Shown: positions 62,564 to 64,000 of the stretch, in pieces
Layout of the letters: each line of letters starts with the position of its first letter
Numbering within the stretch: the first letter of the stretch is position 1
Assembly (NCBI GenBank): GCA_963757265.1
Contig: CAVWRA010000006.1
Location: 62,001 to 126,000 of the forward strand
Source: CAIVVT01 sp963757265
GTDB lineage: Bacteria > Acidobacteriota > Terriglobia > Bryobacterales > Bryobacteraceae
Length of the DNA stretch: 64,000 nt
Reading direction: 5' to 3'
Made by a program: the position numbers and the translations under genes
Notes under the pieces: model-generated
Told to the model about the DNA's origin: nothing
The model's database searches: none
What the model saw: the letters and a program-made list of their open reading frames with translations, nothing else

Positions 62564-64000
62564 TCACCTGGCCTCGCTGAACGCGGCCGTTACCTTTTGG
62601 TATTCGGCCAGCGCGAGCACCGGGAAGACATCCCGGTACAGGTGATACTGCAGATAGAACATACGCGGAAAAGCCGTTCCCGTGGCCACACTCTCCTCCC
62701 AAGCGCCGTCCTGGCGTTGTGTCCCGACCAGATATTCTATGCCCCGGCGGACGCTCTCGCTGCTCAAGTCGCCCCCGGCCAAAAGGCCCAGCACGGCCCA
62801 GGCGGTCTGCGAGGGCGCACTCGGCGCCTCAACGAAGCTGCGGCGATCGTAACTGGCGCAGCTCTCGCCCCAGCCGCCGTCGGCGTTCTGGATCGAGCGC
62901 AGCCACTCTCCGCCGCGCAGCACCTCCGCTTCGCGCTCGTCGTAGCCGGCCGCGCGCAGTCCGCGCAGCGCCAGAAACGTGCCGTAGATGTAGTTCACCC
63001 CCCAGCGCCCGGGCCACGAGCCGTCGCGCTCCTGGGTCTGCAGCAGGTACTGCACTCCGCGCTTCACGGCTGGATGCTCTGGTCCCACGCCCCATCGCGC
63101 CAGCGCTTCCAGGACGCGTCCGGTAATGTCCGGGCAGGTCCGATCCAGCATCGCCTCGTGATCGGCGAACGGAAGGTGGTTCAGCAGCTCCCAGTCGTTA
63201 TCCGCGTCCCACGCCGCCCAGCCGCCGTCTTTGGACTGCATCGCCAGGAGCCAGGCGATTGCCCGCCGCGCCGCTTCCGCCAGGCCCGGCACGCCCGCTG
63301 TTTGCGCCTGAGCCAGCGCCAGCAGCACCATCGCGGTGTCGTCGACGTCGGGGTAGAACTCGTTGGCGAATTGGAAATACCAGCCCCCGGGCTCGGTCTT
63401 GGGACGTCTGATCGACCAGTCGCCTTTGTGGCGTACCTGCTTCGAAAGCAGCCATCGCGTGGCGGTTTCCACCGCCTGCGGCGTCGCCGCGCCCGACTCT
63501 CCCAGCGCAAACAGTGCCAGCGCCGTGTCCCAGACCACTGAAAAGGAGGGCTGGAGCTGGAATCGCCCCGGCTGGTCGATCAACAGGTCGTCGAAGTGCC
63601 GTTGGGCTTCCTGCCGTTCCGGCGACTCGGGAGCATAGCCCAACGCGTCCAGCGCCATGATGGAGTACATCATCGGCGCGTACATCGCCCCCAGGCCGTC
63701 GGAGTGCTCGAAGCGTGCCAGCATCCATTTCTCGGCCGCGTGCACGGCTTTCCTGCGGATCCAGCGTGAGCCACGGCGCTCCCACCTCTTCGCCAGGCCG
63801 TCCACGCGGAGGAAAAAGTTATGCCACGAGAAGAACGCCAGTTCGCGCTGGAAATCCAACCTCTGGCCCGGCTGGAACAACTCCTCAAGGGTGAATCCAG
63901 CCGGCACGGGCCGCCCCTCGCCGGCCAGGGCCTGCACGATCGATAGCGGCACCAGGATGACCCGCATCCACCACGCCATCCGGTACAACAGATGGCCGCA
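62564..64000 (-). CDS. shc: squalene-hopene cyclase, C-terminal part (5' end outside window)
   Basis: Shc cyclises squalene to hopene. About 478 C-terminal residues are visible, and the frame is open to the window edge. The DVDDTAMV segment contains the catalytic D-x-D-D-T motif. Several QW repeats are present (QSKDGGWAAWD, QTQERDGSWPGRWG, QNADGGWGESC, QRQDGAWEES), and FYLQYHLYRDVFPVLALAEY is the usual C-terminus. It is the first gene of the hopanoid operon on this strand. Confidence 0.95.
   Translation of the reverse strand, partial: CGHLLYRMAWWMRVILVPLSIVQALAGEGRPVPAGFTLEELFQPGQRLDFQRELAFFSWHNFFLRVDGLAKRWERRGSRWIRRKAVHAAEKWMLARFEHSDGLGAMYAPMMYSIMALDALGYAPESPERQEAQRHFDDLLIDQPGRFQLQPSFSVVWDTALALFALGESGAATPQAVETATRWLLSKQVRHKGDWSIRRPKTEPGGWYFQFANEFYPDVDDTAMVLLALAQAQTAGVPGLAEAARRAIAWLLAMQSKDGGWAAWDADNDWELLNHLPFADHEAMLDRTCPDITGRVLEALARWGVGPEHPAVKRGVQYLLQTQERDGSWPGRWGVNYIYGTFLALRGLRAAGYDEREAEVLRGGEWLRSIQNADGGWGESCASYDRRSFVEAPSAPSQTAWAVLGLLAGGDLSSESVRRGIEYLVGTQRQDGAWEESVATGTAFPRMFYLQYHLYRDVFPVLALAEYQKVTAAFSEAR

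Overview
The window is a GC-rich bacterial chromosome segment that I read as an acidobacterium of the Bryobacterales / 'Solibacter' type. This is an inference from gene style: an Oar-like TonB-dependent receptor paired with a membrane-anchored regulator, many secreted TPR and PQQ-repeat proteins, Tat-secreted Gfo/Idh/MocA and enolase-superfamily enzymes, TonB_C proteins and a hopanoid cluster. No rRNA is present to confirm the taxon.

Layout. 1-9.1 kb: Hsp70-family C-terminus, thiL, a small unknown protein, a Dph6-like ATP pyrophosphatase, a hemerythrin, tRNA-Arg(TCG), then sulfate activation (cysC, sat) with the remains of a TauE/SafE exporter between them, an IS66 scrap, and a porin gene broken by three frameshifts. 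9.15-27.2 kb: an accessory region ending at an intact tRNA-Pro(TGG). It contains three separate element-end scars. Two carry a copy of the tRNA-Pro 3' half and the third keeps only the anticodon-loop part. I read this as tandem, integrase-less islands accreted on one tRNA gene. Cargo: a regulator with an Oar-like receptor, three TPR proteins, a PQQ beta-propeller protein, IS110, IS1182 and IS701 elements, and an XRE/ImmA pair broken by IS701. 27.2-45.6 kb: core genes (RNase T2, uppP, ftsK, a glycosyltransferase operon, a zinc dehydrogenase, a lytic transglycosylase, an M20 amidohydrolase, a TonB_C protein, a Gfo/Idh/MocA enzyme, a PLP decarboxylase, a DUF4380-like protein, an alpha/beta hydrolase and RidA). 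45.8-49.6 kb: an orphan gene whose product carries the complete A-cluster ligand set of acetyl-CoA synthase, then a small secreted protein, an intact IS5-family element and a YcxB-like protein. 49.7-64 kb, mostly minus strand: hopanoid synthesis (shc, hpnA, hpnG, two zinc dehydrogenases, hpnC, hpnD, and hpnE 5.9 kb away), with a fused trpE-trpG, a DUF2252 protein, an M28 peptidase and an enolase-superfamily enzyme between hpnD and hpnE.

How the genes work together. cysC and sat activate sulfate. uppP recycles the lipid carrier used in envelope synthesis. hpnC, hpnD and hpnE make squalene from farnesyl diphosphate, shc cyclises it, and hpnG and hpnA belong to hopanoid side-chain chemistry. The most surprising gene is the orphan acetyl-CoA synthase homologue at 45821-47668, which has no CO dehydrogenase, corrinoid protein or methyltransferase gene in the window.
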